64,000 nucleotides of DNA from Cryptomeria japonica (GCF_030272615.1 NC_081411.1:832959136-833023135), one strand, 5' to 3'. Positions 10,772-22,654 are shown, numbered from the stretch's first letter. Numbers and translations: made by a program. Notes: generated by a model not told the origin, from the sequence alone.

Positions 10772-11887
10772 ATGGGAAAATAAGGGAGATAAAGGGGGTA
10801 GGGAGAGAGAAAGAGTGGGGAGTGAGAGAAGAAGAGAGAGAGAGAGAGGGATGGGGTATGAAGGAAGGGAGAGAGGGGGAGCATGTTGGTTTTTTATTCT
10901 TGTAATCACTATTGGTATTTCTTTTTATATTGTAATTATGGTTCATCTTGCCACCTTACAACATCGTAATGCCATCTTTCCATCTTGACCCCTTAGGACA
11001 TCATATGCTCATAAAGGGTCATGTGGTGTTATGTGGGGTCCAGAGAGAGAGAGACCCCTTAGGACATGACCCCCTAGAGAACCACATTAAGGTTATATGG
11101 TATCGTTAGGGGTCATATTGTGTCCTCTGACTCCTTAGGACACCACATGGTGTTGTTATGGGTTGTATGGTGTCTTTAGGGGTCATATGGTATCATGTGA
11201 CCCCTTAGGACACCATATGACCCCTTAAGTGTTGTTAGGGATCATATTGTGTCCTATGATCCCTTAGGACAACATATGACCCCTTACGACACCATAAGGT
11301 GTCGTTATGGGACGTATGTTGTCCTTAGGGGTCATATGGTATCATGTGACCCCTTAGGTGTCATTATGGGTCATATTGTGTTCTAAGGGATCATATTGTG
11401 TCGTATGAACCCTTAGGACACCATATGAACCCTTAGGTGCCATTAGAGGTCATATTGTGTCTTAAGGGGTCATATAGTGTCCTATGACCCCTTAGGACAC
11501 CATATGACCCCTTAGGTGTCGTTATGGGTCATAATGTGTCCTTAGGGGTCATATTGTGTCCTACAACCCCTTAAGACACCATATGACCCCTTACAACACC
11601 ATATGGTGTCGTTATGGGTCATATGGTGTTCTAAGGGGTCATATGGTGTCCTATGACCCCTTAGGACACCATATGACCCCTTAAGTGTCAAAATTTGTAA
11701 GCAGTATTGCCACTGCTTTTTATATTGTAACAATGGTTCATCTTGCCACCTTAGTACACCGTTTGACCCCTTAGGACATCATATGCTCCTAAAGGGTCAT
11801 GTGGGGTCCTGAGAGAGAGAGAGAGGATGGAAAAGGGAGGGAGGGAGATGGGGGAGAGAGAGGGAGACGAGGGAGGAAGGGAGGGAG

Positions 11888-11938
<51 letters not shown>

Positions 11939-12215
11939 TAAAAAGGGAGTTAGGGGTCACGTGGGGTCCTAATTGATCCACACATGTGTTACAATACCAT
12001 ATGACCCCTTAAGACACCATATGACCCCTCAATATATCATACATGGTCCGAAGGGGTCATATGGCATCATTGGGGATCATGTAGTGTCATAATGAGGCCA
12101 CACATGTGTAAGAGCATCATATAACCCCTTAGGACATCATATGGTCTTAAGGGGTCATATGTGTGCTAAGGGACCTAACATGATGTCATTAGGTGTTATG
12201 TGGGGTCCTGAGAGA
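10482..12215. repeat. Complex minisatellite built of inverted words, interspersed with GA tracts
   Basis: The words GACCCCTTAGGACACC and GGTGTCCTAAGGGGTC (reverse complements of each other) alternate dozens of times, joined through CATATG palindromes. Three larger modules, near 10560-10770, 10890-11060 and 11700-11840, share a TTTTTATATTGTAA..ATGGTTCATCTTGCCACCTTA segment and then a GGGGTCC plus (GA)n tract. (TA)n and (GA)n runs occur near 11888-11935. The first module continues directly from the BTB fragment, so the array may have grown from that gene's 3' flank. No gene is supported. Confidence 0.85.
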
Positions 12216-12321
12216 GAGAGGGATAGGAATACAATGTACAATAAGCTATCAAAAGACAATATACATCAATATACATGTACATACACATATACATATAATA
12301 CACATAAAATATCAAAAGATA

Positions 12322-12325
<4 letters not shown>

Positions 12326-12377
<52 letters not shown>
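12326..12377 (+). repeat. (CA)n microsatellite
   Basis: About 25 uninterrupted CA repeats, preceded by imperfect ATACACATA repeats from about 12235. Confidence 0.97.
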
Positions 12378-12379
<2 letters not shown>

Positions 12380-12381
<2 letters not shown>

Positions 12382-13100
12382 TATAAACATACTGATGCAG
12401 GAGCATCCTCAGTTCATTGCAATCTTCCATCAACCAAAAACATTTTCCTTTTTGTTTTGTTTTTTGTTTGCAGTTTCAGTTTTCCTTTCTATGTGTCCCA
12501 GTTTTGGCTCACTGGATCCTATGGAGTTGGATTCTACTTGAAGACTTGATCATCTTTCTTGCTTCTAGACCTCATTGCATTTGGATAATTTTCCGCCAAT
12601 ATATCACTACCGGTTTCCATGACAATTTCCTGTTACCGGTTGATAGTCCTTTGTTACCGGTTGCCTGGACCTATTCTGGTGATCTACCAGAACCCCCTTC
12701 TGAAGCTTGCGGAGCCTTGGGTGTTGATTCTGATGTTCCTTGCCATGTGGCCGACCTTTCTCACAATCTACATTTTATCCTTTGGGTTTTCCAGAGGAAT
12801 CTCTTGGTGGAGGCCGACCTCAAGTTATTTTACATGTTAGGTCTTGTTCTTCGGGTTTTGATCCCTTTTGGGCCGACTGGATCCTTTGGATATATATATA
12901 TAAAATTACGCATTAGAATGGAATCAATTAGAGAATCAGGTAGCTAGACTGTGTGTAGAAGTTAGATCTTAAGATTCAAGGTCCCGGTTGTGACCTATTC
13001 TACCAGCCCTGTGAGCCGGTATGTTGTAACCCGGTTCTTACTGGTTGGATGTAATCAAATTTCATGCAATAAAACAATTTGTTCTACATTTCCTCCATAT
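12380..13100 (+). mobile_element. Probable LTR-retrotransposon remnant (copia-type LTR-like)
   Basis: Non-coding sequence with repeated ACCGGTT words (for example near 12610, 12637 and 12655). It has an AT-rich (TATA)n patch near 12890 and a downstream GTAACCCGGTT..AATAAAAC region resembling an LTR R/U5 with a poly(A) signal near 13068. The wording resembles the copia-type LTR found in reverse orientation at 37828-39016, but no TG/CA ends or target duplication could be fixed. The 176-residue open frame across it has no recognisable domain. Confidence 0.4.
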
Positions 13101-13179
13101 CTTTGTGTTTCCATTGTGTTTACTCTTGTTGACTGGTCCGGATTGATCTCTTTTAGGTCCCTCCTCACCGATGATTGCT

Positions 13180-13325
13180 TCACATACATATATGTATACA
13201 TACGTCATACACATATTATGTACATATTCATACATAGATATATGTGTGTGTGTATACATATATACATACAATATCTACATATATACATATTATACATATA
13301 CATATATGTATGCACACACACACAT
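13180..13325. repeat. Imperfect TA/CA/GT microsatellite
   Basis: Repeats of ATACATATA and (TG)n/(CA)n units. The Tyr/His/Ile-rich frames here are artefacts of the repeat. Confidence 0.85.
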
Positions 13326-13372
13326 TTTAAACATACACATTAATTTCTTTATGTTAGAGTATCACAAGCAGA

Positions 13373-13444
13373 ACCGCGTATGCGCTATTTTCTCCTTAGA
13401 ACCACATACGCGACGCTTATTCAAAAGAAAACCCATACGTGCTC
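13373..13444 (+). repeat. Motif cluster 3: three GTATGCG/ATACGCG words
   Basis: Words at 13373-13386 (ACCGCGTATGCGCT), 13402-13416 and 13431-13444 share the pattern and orientation of clusters 1 and 2. It precedes AT-rich sequence with scattered short frames, none convincing. Confidence 0.55.
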
Positions 13445-14149
13445 TTGTCTGTTTAGGCTTGTGAATAGGCTTGGATGACAAAGCTGCGGTTTGGAAGTTT
13501 CATTTCTCTCCATTTCCCTCCTTTTTGATGTGTTTTGTTTTATCAACTTGGTTTCTCGACTTTGTCATCATTAGGTTTACACTTTATCAAGTGGGTATTT
13601 TTTTAATAACTTTTGATCTACTTATCCAAATTTTAAAAACTCTATATATTATTGTAGTGAACTTGATTCTTTACAATTTTAATTTTTTTGTTTTGCATTT
13701 TCGATTGTTTTGGTGCAAGTTATGTTTTGCGAACGAACAAGTACTTGATTTTCAGGATGTGCTCGATTGGAAAAATCATTAAAAAAAATTAAATACTAAA
13801 CAAAAAAGTACACAACTTCTAGTGCTCACTCTTAACTATCTTTCTGCCAAAGGATTTGTCAAAATACTAAATCTAACTATGACTTTTTTGATGCGCACGC
13901 TAGACACTATGTTATGTTTTTCAAAAAAAATTAGGGTCTATTTTTCATGCGCAAAGGATTTGACCCCCTTAATCTTATCCAATTTTGAAAAAAAATAGTA
14001 GTTTGGAAACTAGATTTAGAGTACTACAATCTTTGTTCATTGATTATTTTCATATCTTGAGTGGATGACTCTCAACTTTCTCCTCCAAGTTCAGGGTTAC
14101 CTGATTTCAGAAAAAAGAAAAAAGAAAATTAAAAAAAAAAAAAAAAAAA
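13445..14149. other. No gene seen
   Basis: AT-rich. A 103-residue plus frame at 13471-13782 is hydrophobic, T-rich-codon sequence without a domain. A pure A-run lies at 14131-14149. Confidence 0.5.
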
Positions 14150-14196
14150 GTGTCCACTTATACCCCTTTTTGCACACCATCATGGTGCACTTACCC
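14150..14196 (-). repeat. Right copy of the inverted motif pair (partner at 1001-1044)
   Basis: Reverse-complemented, this reads GTGCACCATGATGGTGTGC plus an A-run and GTGGACA, matching the left copy closely. The adjacent sequence to about 14500 shares a GATAATGTGAACTAGTGATTT stretch with the interior of the small element at 5363-6110. That suggests the same family of terminal sequences. Confidence 0.5.
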
Positions 14197-14930
14197 ATTT
14201 TTAACAAAAAAATTATTTTTCTCACCCACAATAATTAAATTTTTAAGAATTTAAAGATAATGTGAACTAGTGATTTTTTAGATTTTGTGTGTATAATTTA
14301 AATATAATTTTAAAAACATTTTGAAAGACAATTTGTGAATTTTTGTTATATAAGTTTTAATAACTTATTTTTATAGTTAAAAATTGTTTTTAAAGTGCCA
14401 TTTATTTCATATTACATAAATTTTTTTATTTTTTAAAAATGTATTATTCCATATCACATTATATGTATATGTATATGTATGTACTTTTTTCTTTGTTGTT
14501 GAAATAAGAACACTAAGATCTAGTGTACAACATTTTTTATTTATTTTATATGTAGAATAAAGATCTTGATATTTGATGAAAACCTACAGTCACTAGAAAA
14601 TAAAAAATTAAATATAACAATAAAATTAAATATATTTAAAATTATAGTTCTTGAACATATTATACTAAGGGCTATATAAATTCTAAAAAGACTTCATTTG
14701 ATCTCACAAAATGTGAAGCAGAATTGATTTTTTGTTAGTATTTTGATAAGTGTGAATGAGATTCCATCAAGAGTTTGATTTAACACTAGATTGGTGCTAT
14801 CTAAGGGAATTTAAGCTAATAGAGTTTTATCTACCCTTATTTAATTATACCTTATATGATACATAAATGTATACAATGGTATAAGAAAGAATAACTAAGA
14901 GAGGAATCAATAATTTATAAGACCAAGTGA

Positions 14931-15598
14931 GCCTATAGTGATGGATCTAAAGTTACTCACGTACAATCCAATTTGAAAGTAAGGCCTAAAGCACTTCAAA
15001 CCACAAAATCTATAGTTAATGTAAATAAGTTTGATATGTTTATGTCTTTAAGAGATCCTTATGAAAAATAAATTATTCATGTGGCAATGAAAATGAAAAG
15101 AATATAGTGATGGATCTAAAGTTACTCATGTACAATCCAATTTGAAAGTAAGGCCTAAAGCACTTCAAACCACAAAATCTATAGTTAATGTAAATAAGTT
15201 TGATATGTTTATGTCTTTAAGAGATCCTTATGAAAAATAAATTATTCATGTGGCAATGAAAATGAAAAGAATAAAAGTACTGCAAATAATAAGTAAAAAC
15301 ATATTCTAACTATTAAGGAAATTTATTCTAATTGGATCCCATAGATTTAAAATGCAAAGTTATATATATGGAGAGATATAGAACCTCAAACCACAAAAGC
15401 TATATTTAATGTAAATAAGTTTGATATTTTTTATGTCTTTAAGAGGACCTTATGAAAAATAAATTATTCATGTGGCAATGAAAATGAAAAGAATGAAAGT
15501 ATTGCAAATGATAAGTAAAAAAATATTCCAACTATTAAGGAAATTTATTCTAATTGGATCCTAGAGATTTAAATGCAAATTTATACATATGGAGAGAT
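14931..15598. repeat. Tandem duplications with periods about 169 and 216 bp
   Basis: A unit starting TATAGTGATGGATCTAAAG at 14934 recurs at 15103, almost identical over about 165 bp, so this duplication is recent. A longer partial copy (about 15383-15598) repeats the second unit together with its downstream flank, more diverged. No coding capacity. Confidence 0.85.
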
Positions 15599-16245
<647 letters not shown>

Positions 16246-16374
16246 TTAGTGTTCCACATAAATGTGTCCCCCCCCCTCAGACTCATGTTTCCGAGAGGGG
16301 GACGTTTCCGGGACAGGGAGATGGGGACGTGGTGTCTACCACTGTCCTGCCACCACCATCGATGCTCCGTCGGA

Positions 16375-16570
16375 GACAGGGAAACGTCTCGGCATCTCCA
16401 AGGATTCTTGGAGACACCGAGACATCCCCAAGTTTCCTTGGGAGACATCTCGACATCTCCAAGAATCCTTGGGAAACTCCTTAGGAGACTCGCAAGCGTC
16501 TCCAAGACTCCTTGGGAGACTCCCAAGCATTTCCAAGACTCCTTGGGAGACTTGCAAGAGTCTCTTGTTC
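16375..16570. repeat. Minisatellite of CTCCAAGACTCCTTGGGAGA units
   Basis: Five or six degenerate units of about 34 bp. Each contains CTCCTTGGGAG-type inverted words, so single units can fold into hairpins. A GC-richer patch with GGGGACG words precedes it (16260-16375). Frames here reflect the repeat and are not genes. Confidence 0.75.
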
Positions 16571-17024
16571 GAACACATCAAAAAGCAATTGAAATTTTTA
16601 TATTTTTTAATTTTGAGCGATTTTTGGGGGTCGAGGGTAATCCTAATTTGACGTGGGCCCCACCCCTTCCCCCAATGAAATACAAAACCACTTAAACTAC
16701 TGCTTTCATTCACATTTCTAATTCTGATTTTTTTTTCAGCTAGCTGAAATGGATAGAAAACTTAGAAATCTTCATATTTAGATTTAGTATTCAAATTTTG
16801 CTATTTTATAAGTTTACTAATTTCCTATAGTTTCATTTGAAATGCAATTCTTATATTGTTATACATCTTTTCACAACTAGTTTTTCAAGTACTATAAGTA
16901 TATGTATAATTGTATTGGCACCACCACCCCCCACAAACCGCCATCCTCCCTGTCATCCCCAAACTTAGGCCCTTTGTCCCCTCATCCCTAAAACCCGTCC
17001 CCAATGACCGTGGAACACTGGGAG
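16571..17024. other. No gene seen
   Basis: AT-rich sequence, then a C-rich patch near 16918-17010 with CCCC(A/G)TC words resembling the GGGGACG words at 16290-16330 in the opposite orientation. Nothing codes. Confidence 0.45.
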
Positions 17025-17640
17025 AGATAGCTTGAGGGGGGAGATATACATGGAGGGTGAGAGGGAGGTATATAGAGAGAGAGGGGGATGAGGGTAGGAT
17101 GGAAGAGATATATAGAGGGAGAGATAGAGATAGATAGAGAGGGGGAGATAAAAACAATTAAGGAAAGGGAGAGATATAGATATAGATAGAGAAAGAGAGA
17201 GAGATAGTGAGATAGAGAGTGAGAGGGGGGGTGATAAAGAGATATTAGGAAAGATAGGAGAAGAGGCACAAATACATAGAGAGGGGGAGAGATACAGAGA
17301 CAAGGAGAGGAAGAGATAGATAAATGTAGATAAAAGGGAGATGGAGGGTGAGGGCAAGAGGGAGAGGAGGGGAGGGAGAGATGGAAAGATAGAGAGATAG
17401 ATGAATATAGAGAAAGGGAGAGATAGAGGGAGAGGGAGGGAGGGCGAGATAGAGATGGAGATAGAGAAAGAGAGAAATCGGGTGAGGGGGAGAGGGAGAG
17501 AGGGGGAGATAGAGATGGACGAGGAAATAAAGAGGGAGGTCAAAAAAAGGTATTAAAAAATAGAGGGACATAGAGGGAGGGAGGGAGGGAGGGAGGGAGA
17601 CAAAGATGGAAAGGATAAAGAGAGAGATATAGGGAGAAAA
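17025..17640. repeat. Second GA/GATA-rich low-complexity block
   Basis: About 600 bp of GAGAGA, GATAGA and GGGAGG repeats on the plus strand. Ser/Leu/Tyr-rich minus frames are artefacts. Confidence 0.9.
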
Positions 17641-17644
17641 GTAG

Positions 17645-19142
17645 ATAAGTGGATGTGGTGTTGTTTGCTAAAATCTTTGGGTGGCCTCGGATTGAAAGAT
17701 CTCAAGATCCAAGGTTTGGCCCTAACTGTTAAATGGATTATTAAGGCTCTTGACAGCTCTGAGCCTTGGAAGGTCATGTGTAAAAATAAATTGGCCTTTC
17801 TAGACCAAAGAAAGGAAAGAGAAGGTGCATAGCTTTGAGCCTTGGAAGGTCTTGGTCAGAAATAAATTGGCCTTTCTAGACTAAAGAAAGGATTCAAGAG
17901 AAGGTGCAGTTTGAGTAATGAGGATCTGCTTTTTGGTAATTTTGATGTTAAAGCTTTTGGCTCTCTTGTGTTTATCACTATCTAGAAGGCCTCGATGAAA
18001 GTGAAGGGATTAATTAAAGGCAATGGGGTAATTTTAAAAAAGGATGGTACTTTGATCAGTCCTAGATTGGTATGGTGGAGCCTAGAATGGAAAAAATAGC
18101 CCTTGGTTCTCATGCAAGGGTGCTTTGTATTAGCCTAGGATTCTAAAGGAATCTCCACTTTTTAGAATATTTTTTATAATGGTTCTTTGAAAACCTGGGA
18201 GAAGATTAAAAGAGAATTTGAAATTGATGATGTGCAAAAGAGAGAACCTACGTTGTTTTATGTAAAGCTTTAAATATTGCAATCTTCCTATTAGGTTGCA
18301 AGGAATTGACGATTTTATGAATAATTTAAAATGGAAAGATAAATTCAAGTTTATTTAGGTCTCTGCTAAGAAAATTTATGTGATGTCGATAGATACTAGA
18401 GAGGTTATTAATTGGCTTAACCAATGTTCGAATCTGGACTGATCTGAGCAGCTAGTACATTTAAATTTATTTGATCTTCTTGTGTTGAGCCAAAAAAAGC
18501 CTTCTTTAGATGGATTCTTTTGATTAAAAAAATAGCTGTGAACTCTTAACTGGAGTCAATTGGGACCTTTGCTAGGATTTGCACATTCTATGACAAAACT
18601 AAACCTTTTGAACATATTTTTTTTAGTGTAAATTTGTCTTCTCCCCTTGGTCCTTATTTTGTGGTAGTTACTTAAGGTTGGGATAATAGGAAAGGCTTTA
18701 CTTGGTATAAGATTTTGGGTGGTTATGAGAATTCTTTTTCTGTCGAGCTTGCTAAATTTTGGCTTATCCTTACTAATGAGATTTTATGGTTTTTATGGAA
18801 AAGGAAACACGAGGACATCTTCCAAAGAAAAAGAAGGTGAATTATTGAGTTTCACAATGAACTCATCTCTCTAAATATTATCTTGCAGATTTCTATGGTC
18901 ATGGAGATCCCCAAGGATAGATTTATGATATGCTTAATGAAGGCTTGGCATTGGTTTACAAAGAAGAGATTAAAAATTTAAAAGAGCCTATTTCTCTCAT
19001 AGGGGGAGAAACAATCTAAATAAGGAGGAGTTGGCTCCCTTGAACGAGTTCCTGGAATCTTGTAAGATTCAAAGACTAGAGAAGAAAATTCAAATCATGA
19101 CAATTGCTACTCCTAGATATGAACCATTGATGAAGGACCCGT
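17645..19142 (+). pseudogene. LINE reverse-transcriptase C-terminal region, decayed
   Basis: The frame begins with GGLGLKDLKIQGLALTVKW followed by a SEPWKVM segment. This is the hallmark of the plant LINE ORF2 region after the polymerase domain (GGLGlkdl..N.AL..KW). Further on, RWILLIKKIAVNS and FEHIFFSVN match the zf-RVT zinc-binding region near the ORF2 end. A tract with WKRKHEDIFQ near 18800 is also LINE-like. Many stops and frame changes show long decay. Upstream polymerase and endonuclease parts are absent (5' truncation, typical of LINEs). A short internal duplication lies near 17755-17895. The element is interrupted at 19143 by an LTR. Confidence 0.75.
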
Positions 19143-19939
19143 TGTGACGTTTTCACACATCGCCCCATTGCAAATGGGGACCCCCTACTTTTTAGGCTCT
19201 CCCAATCTTTTGGCTTTCGTTTTTGGGGTCTTTTCACGACAGTCTCGTCAGTCTCTCTAAGCTTGTAAGTGAGTGGGGTCAATTTGATCAAGTTTGCTTT
19301 TCGTTTGAGCTAATTTGGCTGAATCTAGGGCTCATTTTGTCAATTTTAGGGTTTTTGCCTTCAGTACTAGATTTTAGGGGTTTCCTTTTAGGGTTTTCAA
19401 AAACTGAATGTTGCATTGGAGTTAGGACCTTCTAAGGATCTAACACATGAAATTTGAGTGAATTCTGAGCAACTTTCTATTTTTAGAAAGTTCTTATTTT
19501 TTAGGGATTTCTCTGCCTCCCGAAACGTCTTCATTTTGCCAAAAATCAAACTTACTATTTTTAGTAATTTCTATTTTTAGTAAGTTTCTATTTATAGTAA
19601 ATCGTCTTGCGTCCTGTTTTGGGCTCTAACTTTGACATTTGAAGCACTTTCTATTTTTGGAAAGTCAATTTGTGGTAGGATCCTCGCAAGCAAGCACTAA
19701 AGGTTGAGCTTTCACGATCATTTCTAAATCCGAAAAAGTCAAAAAGTAGGTTACATGGGTCAAAAAATGGCTAAGTATGGGAGTCACTCCAAGGATGGAA
19801 AGCTTGAAAATGTTCCGAGTCTAGAAAATCTACCCCAAAATAACATTTCAATCCGAAGAAGTTCAAGGTTGGCTAAGATCGGAAAGTTGAAGAATGGCAT
19901 TCCATGCCAAGATGAAATCCATGTCCAAATCTGGAGAAA

Positions 19940-20543
19940 GGCGCCAAATCCACCATGCCTTGGAAGAGTTGAAAAATGTAAAATCTACGATGAACGAGAT
20001 TCCATCATCTAGTGCATTCAGTGCCCTAGACCAAGGGAAGGCGCCAAAATGAGGTTATTATGGAAAAAACTCAAAAGTTTGTGAATTCCAAGGCAGGATG
20101 GAAATAGTGCCCAAACACAAGGAGGGGCGCCAAACTAGTATGCTCATGGAAAGTATTGAACATACCAAGGTGGATTAGCGCCTAAGGAAAAAATTGGGTA
20201 CTAAAGTCACATCACCATGAAAGAATAACAAAAAGATGAATTCCTTGCCTTAGTGAAAATTCCGCCCAAGAAGTGGATAGGGCGCCAAAAGGAGCAAGGC
20301 GTGGAAAACATGAAGAAATGTCGAAATCCTTGGCAATGTCGAAATTCCACCCAAGGAAGCAGTTGGGGCGCCAAAACTAAGTAGTTAGGAATTCATGAAA
20401 TTACGTAAAATCCAAGACCAGGCCAAAATTCTACCCAAGGAAGCAGCTGGGGCGCCAAAACTGAGTAGTCAATAATTCATGAAAGATGAAGGAAATCCAC
20501 GACCAGGTCAAAATTCTGCCCAAGGAGTCTGAAGGGTGCCAAA
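19940..20543 (-). promoter_or_regulatory. Array of E2F-type sites (TTTGGCGCC) in LTR U3
   Basis: Six exact copies of GGCGCCAAA (reverse complement TTTGGCGCC, which fits the E2F/DP consensus TTTSGCGC) occur at 19940, 20040, 20126, 20281, 20367 and 20451. Degenerate copies lie at about 20176 and 20535. Spacing is mostly 84-100 bp because the site sits in a tandem unit containing CCAAGGAAGCAG. The array lies about 1.3-1.9 kb upstream of the LTR TATA box. Binding by E2F is inferred from motif identity only. Confidence 0.55.
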
Positions 20544-20669
20544 ATCCATGTGCCATGGAATTCGTGAAAACAACATAAAATCCATCACCAAGTAAATTCC
20601 ATGCCCAAGAGTGGAAATTTTCCAAGGCAAAGGGGAATTTGAAGGTCAAGAATGGAATGAAGCAGGAAA

Positions 20670-21480
20670 TCCCCTTGGGAAATTTTTAGAAAAATCCATT
20701 TTAAGACACCAAATCTTGTCTGAATTTCAAAAAAATTGCAGATTTGGAATTGTGAGAGAATTCTCTCTCTCCTGGACCCGGGTCCTAAATTTTAGGAAAA
20801 TTCCTAAAAAATAGGAAATGTGGCAAATTGATAAAAAGCCTCCTCGGGAAAAGGTGAACTCAAAAAGCACAAAAATTCCTTCCTCGAGGAACAAATTTCC
20901 AAAAATTCTTCTCCAGTTCTAAATTTTGTCCAAGGTTGGAAGTAGAACGTGAAAATCAAGGTTTAGAAAGATTCCTTCCTTCGGGATAGAATACCAAAAA
21001 ATGTGAAAAATTGACTAAGTGTTGGAAATTCCTTCTTTCATGACAGAATTCTTGGAAAATGTGAAAATTTGGCGTTGTGTTGGAAATTCCTTTCTTCAAG
21101 ACAAAATTTCAGGAAAGGCGAAAATTTGACTAAGTGTTGGAAATTCTTTCTTTCGGGACGAAATTCCAAGAAAGGAAGAAATCACACCCAAGGATGAATT
21201 AAAGATAAAATTTCTAAGGCAAGGAAGGAATCAAGGATGAACTGAATAAGAAATTTCCCCCTGGAATATTTTTTGAAAAATCCATTTTCGAGCACCAAAT
21301 CACATCCAAATTTCAAAATCCTTTCAGATTTGGATTCGTGAGAGAATCTTCTCTCCTAGAACCTGGAACCCTATTTTTGGAAAGTTCCTAAAAAATAGAA
21401 GATGGTGGAAAATCATTAAAAATCTCCTCGAGAGAAAGGAAAGTTCGAAAAACTTCAAGAAAATTCTTCATGGATCAAAT
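20670..21480. repeat. Direct duplication inside the large LTR
   Basis: Sequence at about 20670-20900 (AAAAATCCATTTT..AGATTTGGA..GTGAGAGAATTCTCTC) recurs at about 21250-21480 with moderate divergence. Short TTGGAAATTCCTTC(T/C)TTC units lie between them at roughly 60-bp intervals. A (CT)n run ends the second copy (21480-21504). Confidence 0.7.
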
Positions 21481-21784
21481 CTCTCTCTCTCTCTCTCTCT
21501 CTCTAGGGGCTGCATGTTGAAATATTTAACCATGGTGGCGGCTAATTCATTGCATGGTAGTCGTCGTACTTAATGCAGTGGTGGAGCATCTTTTGCATGT
21601 AATTATTGTATTCAAGAGATGATGGAGCATTTATTACACATTGGGCGAATTTGAAAGAAGTGGTGCATTTAATGCACAATGGGTGCCATTTTGGACACGT
21701 AAAATTAATTGTATATGGGCATGATGGGTCATTAATTGTTGATTCCCACCTTGTTGCATCATGTGTGGGGAATCTTTTTGGGAA

Positions 21785-21834
21785 AACCCTAATTAGGGTT
21801 TGCATGTGTCCTCAAGGTATGAAGCCTATATAAG
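21785..21834 (+). promoter_or_regulatory. LTR core promoter: telo-box palindrome plus TATA box
   Basis: AACCCTAATTAGGGTT at 21785-21800 is a perfect 16-bp palindrome formed by two opposed telo-box motifs (AACCCTAA). TATATAAG follows at 21827-21834. Transcription would start about 30 bp downstream, near 21860. Telo boxes are known promoter elements of growth- and S-phase-related plant genes. Confidence 0.6.
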
Positions 21835-22654
21835 GGGTGATCCCTTTCATTTGTGAAGGAAGGAGATTTGTATGAAATTGTTGCGATAATAACAATGAAA
21901 CATTGTTCTCTGATGGTGTCCACTTAAGTTATTTTTTTTAAAACTTGCATGGTTTCACCTTCCTCACTTAGAGTAGAATTTTACTTTCTCAGTTGTTAGA
22001 TAAAGTGCTTTGATTTCAATGAAAAATGTAATGGTGTTTGATGAATTTTCATGGTTCATACTTTTTGCATCTTGTTGATTATAAGATGCAGTGCACAGTT
22101 AGCCTGAACCCCCAAATTTTGCTAAGTTTGATTGTGACCAGTTGTTTGGATTATGTCGTGTTGGGTATTCAAATGCACTTTCTCAATGTGAAAATCCTTC
22201 AACATCGTCAGAAGATTGCACCAGATCTTGTAAAGTTATAGTTAATCTTGGCGAAGCAGAGCTTGGTTTATTTGGAATTTGTCCATCAAAGCACTATCCA
22301 TTGATATCACTACCCTTAGGAGTAGATTTAGATCCTTTAACCCTTTCCCCTTTAATTTCAGTCCATTCCAGTTCAATCCGTTCGAAGCAAAAGCATCGCA
22401 GAATTGTCATATCCGATGATGAAATTTCATGCCACAACAAAGAAGTGAAAGAATGATTCAAACGTAAGTCCCCTTGGATTACGAGCAAACACATCAGCCA
22501 GTTGAGTCGCGTCCGTTGCATGAAGGAACCTTGGAGTTAGCCATTTGATCTTATCACAATCTTAGCATACGGTTTAACTTTGATCAAGAGAGAGTGAAGT
22601 GACCGTTGGGAACTTTATTCTGTGTTAGACGCTGTCCTAAAAAACACGTCAACA

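Larger units (their letters stand above)
19143..22654 (+). mobile_element. Large solo LTR (about 3.5 kb) of a gypsy-type element
   Basis: It starts TGTGACGTTTTCACAC and ends ACACGTCAACA. The ends are TG...CA and form a short inverted repeat (TGTGACG/CGTCAACA). No polyprotein is present. A TATA box (21827-21834) lies near three quarters of the length, leaving about 0.8 kb of R/U5. The interior has tandem arrays: GGCGCCAAA units (19940-20543), about 60-bp TTGGAAATTCCTTC units (20940-21180) and a 0.6-kb duplication. No clean target duplication was found. GACCC (19136-19140) and GACCT (22656-22660) are a possible near match offset from the termini. It lies inside LINE-like sequence. Confidence 0.65.

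Noticed and set aside
12141-13464. Frames over the (CA)n and TA/CA repeats (His/Thr/Tyr/Ile-rich)
   Set aside because: Repeat artefacts. The 176-residue frame at 12417-12947 spans LTR-like non-coding sequence and shows no domain.
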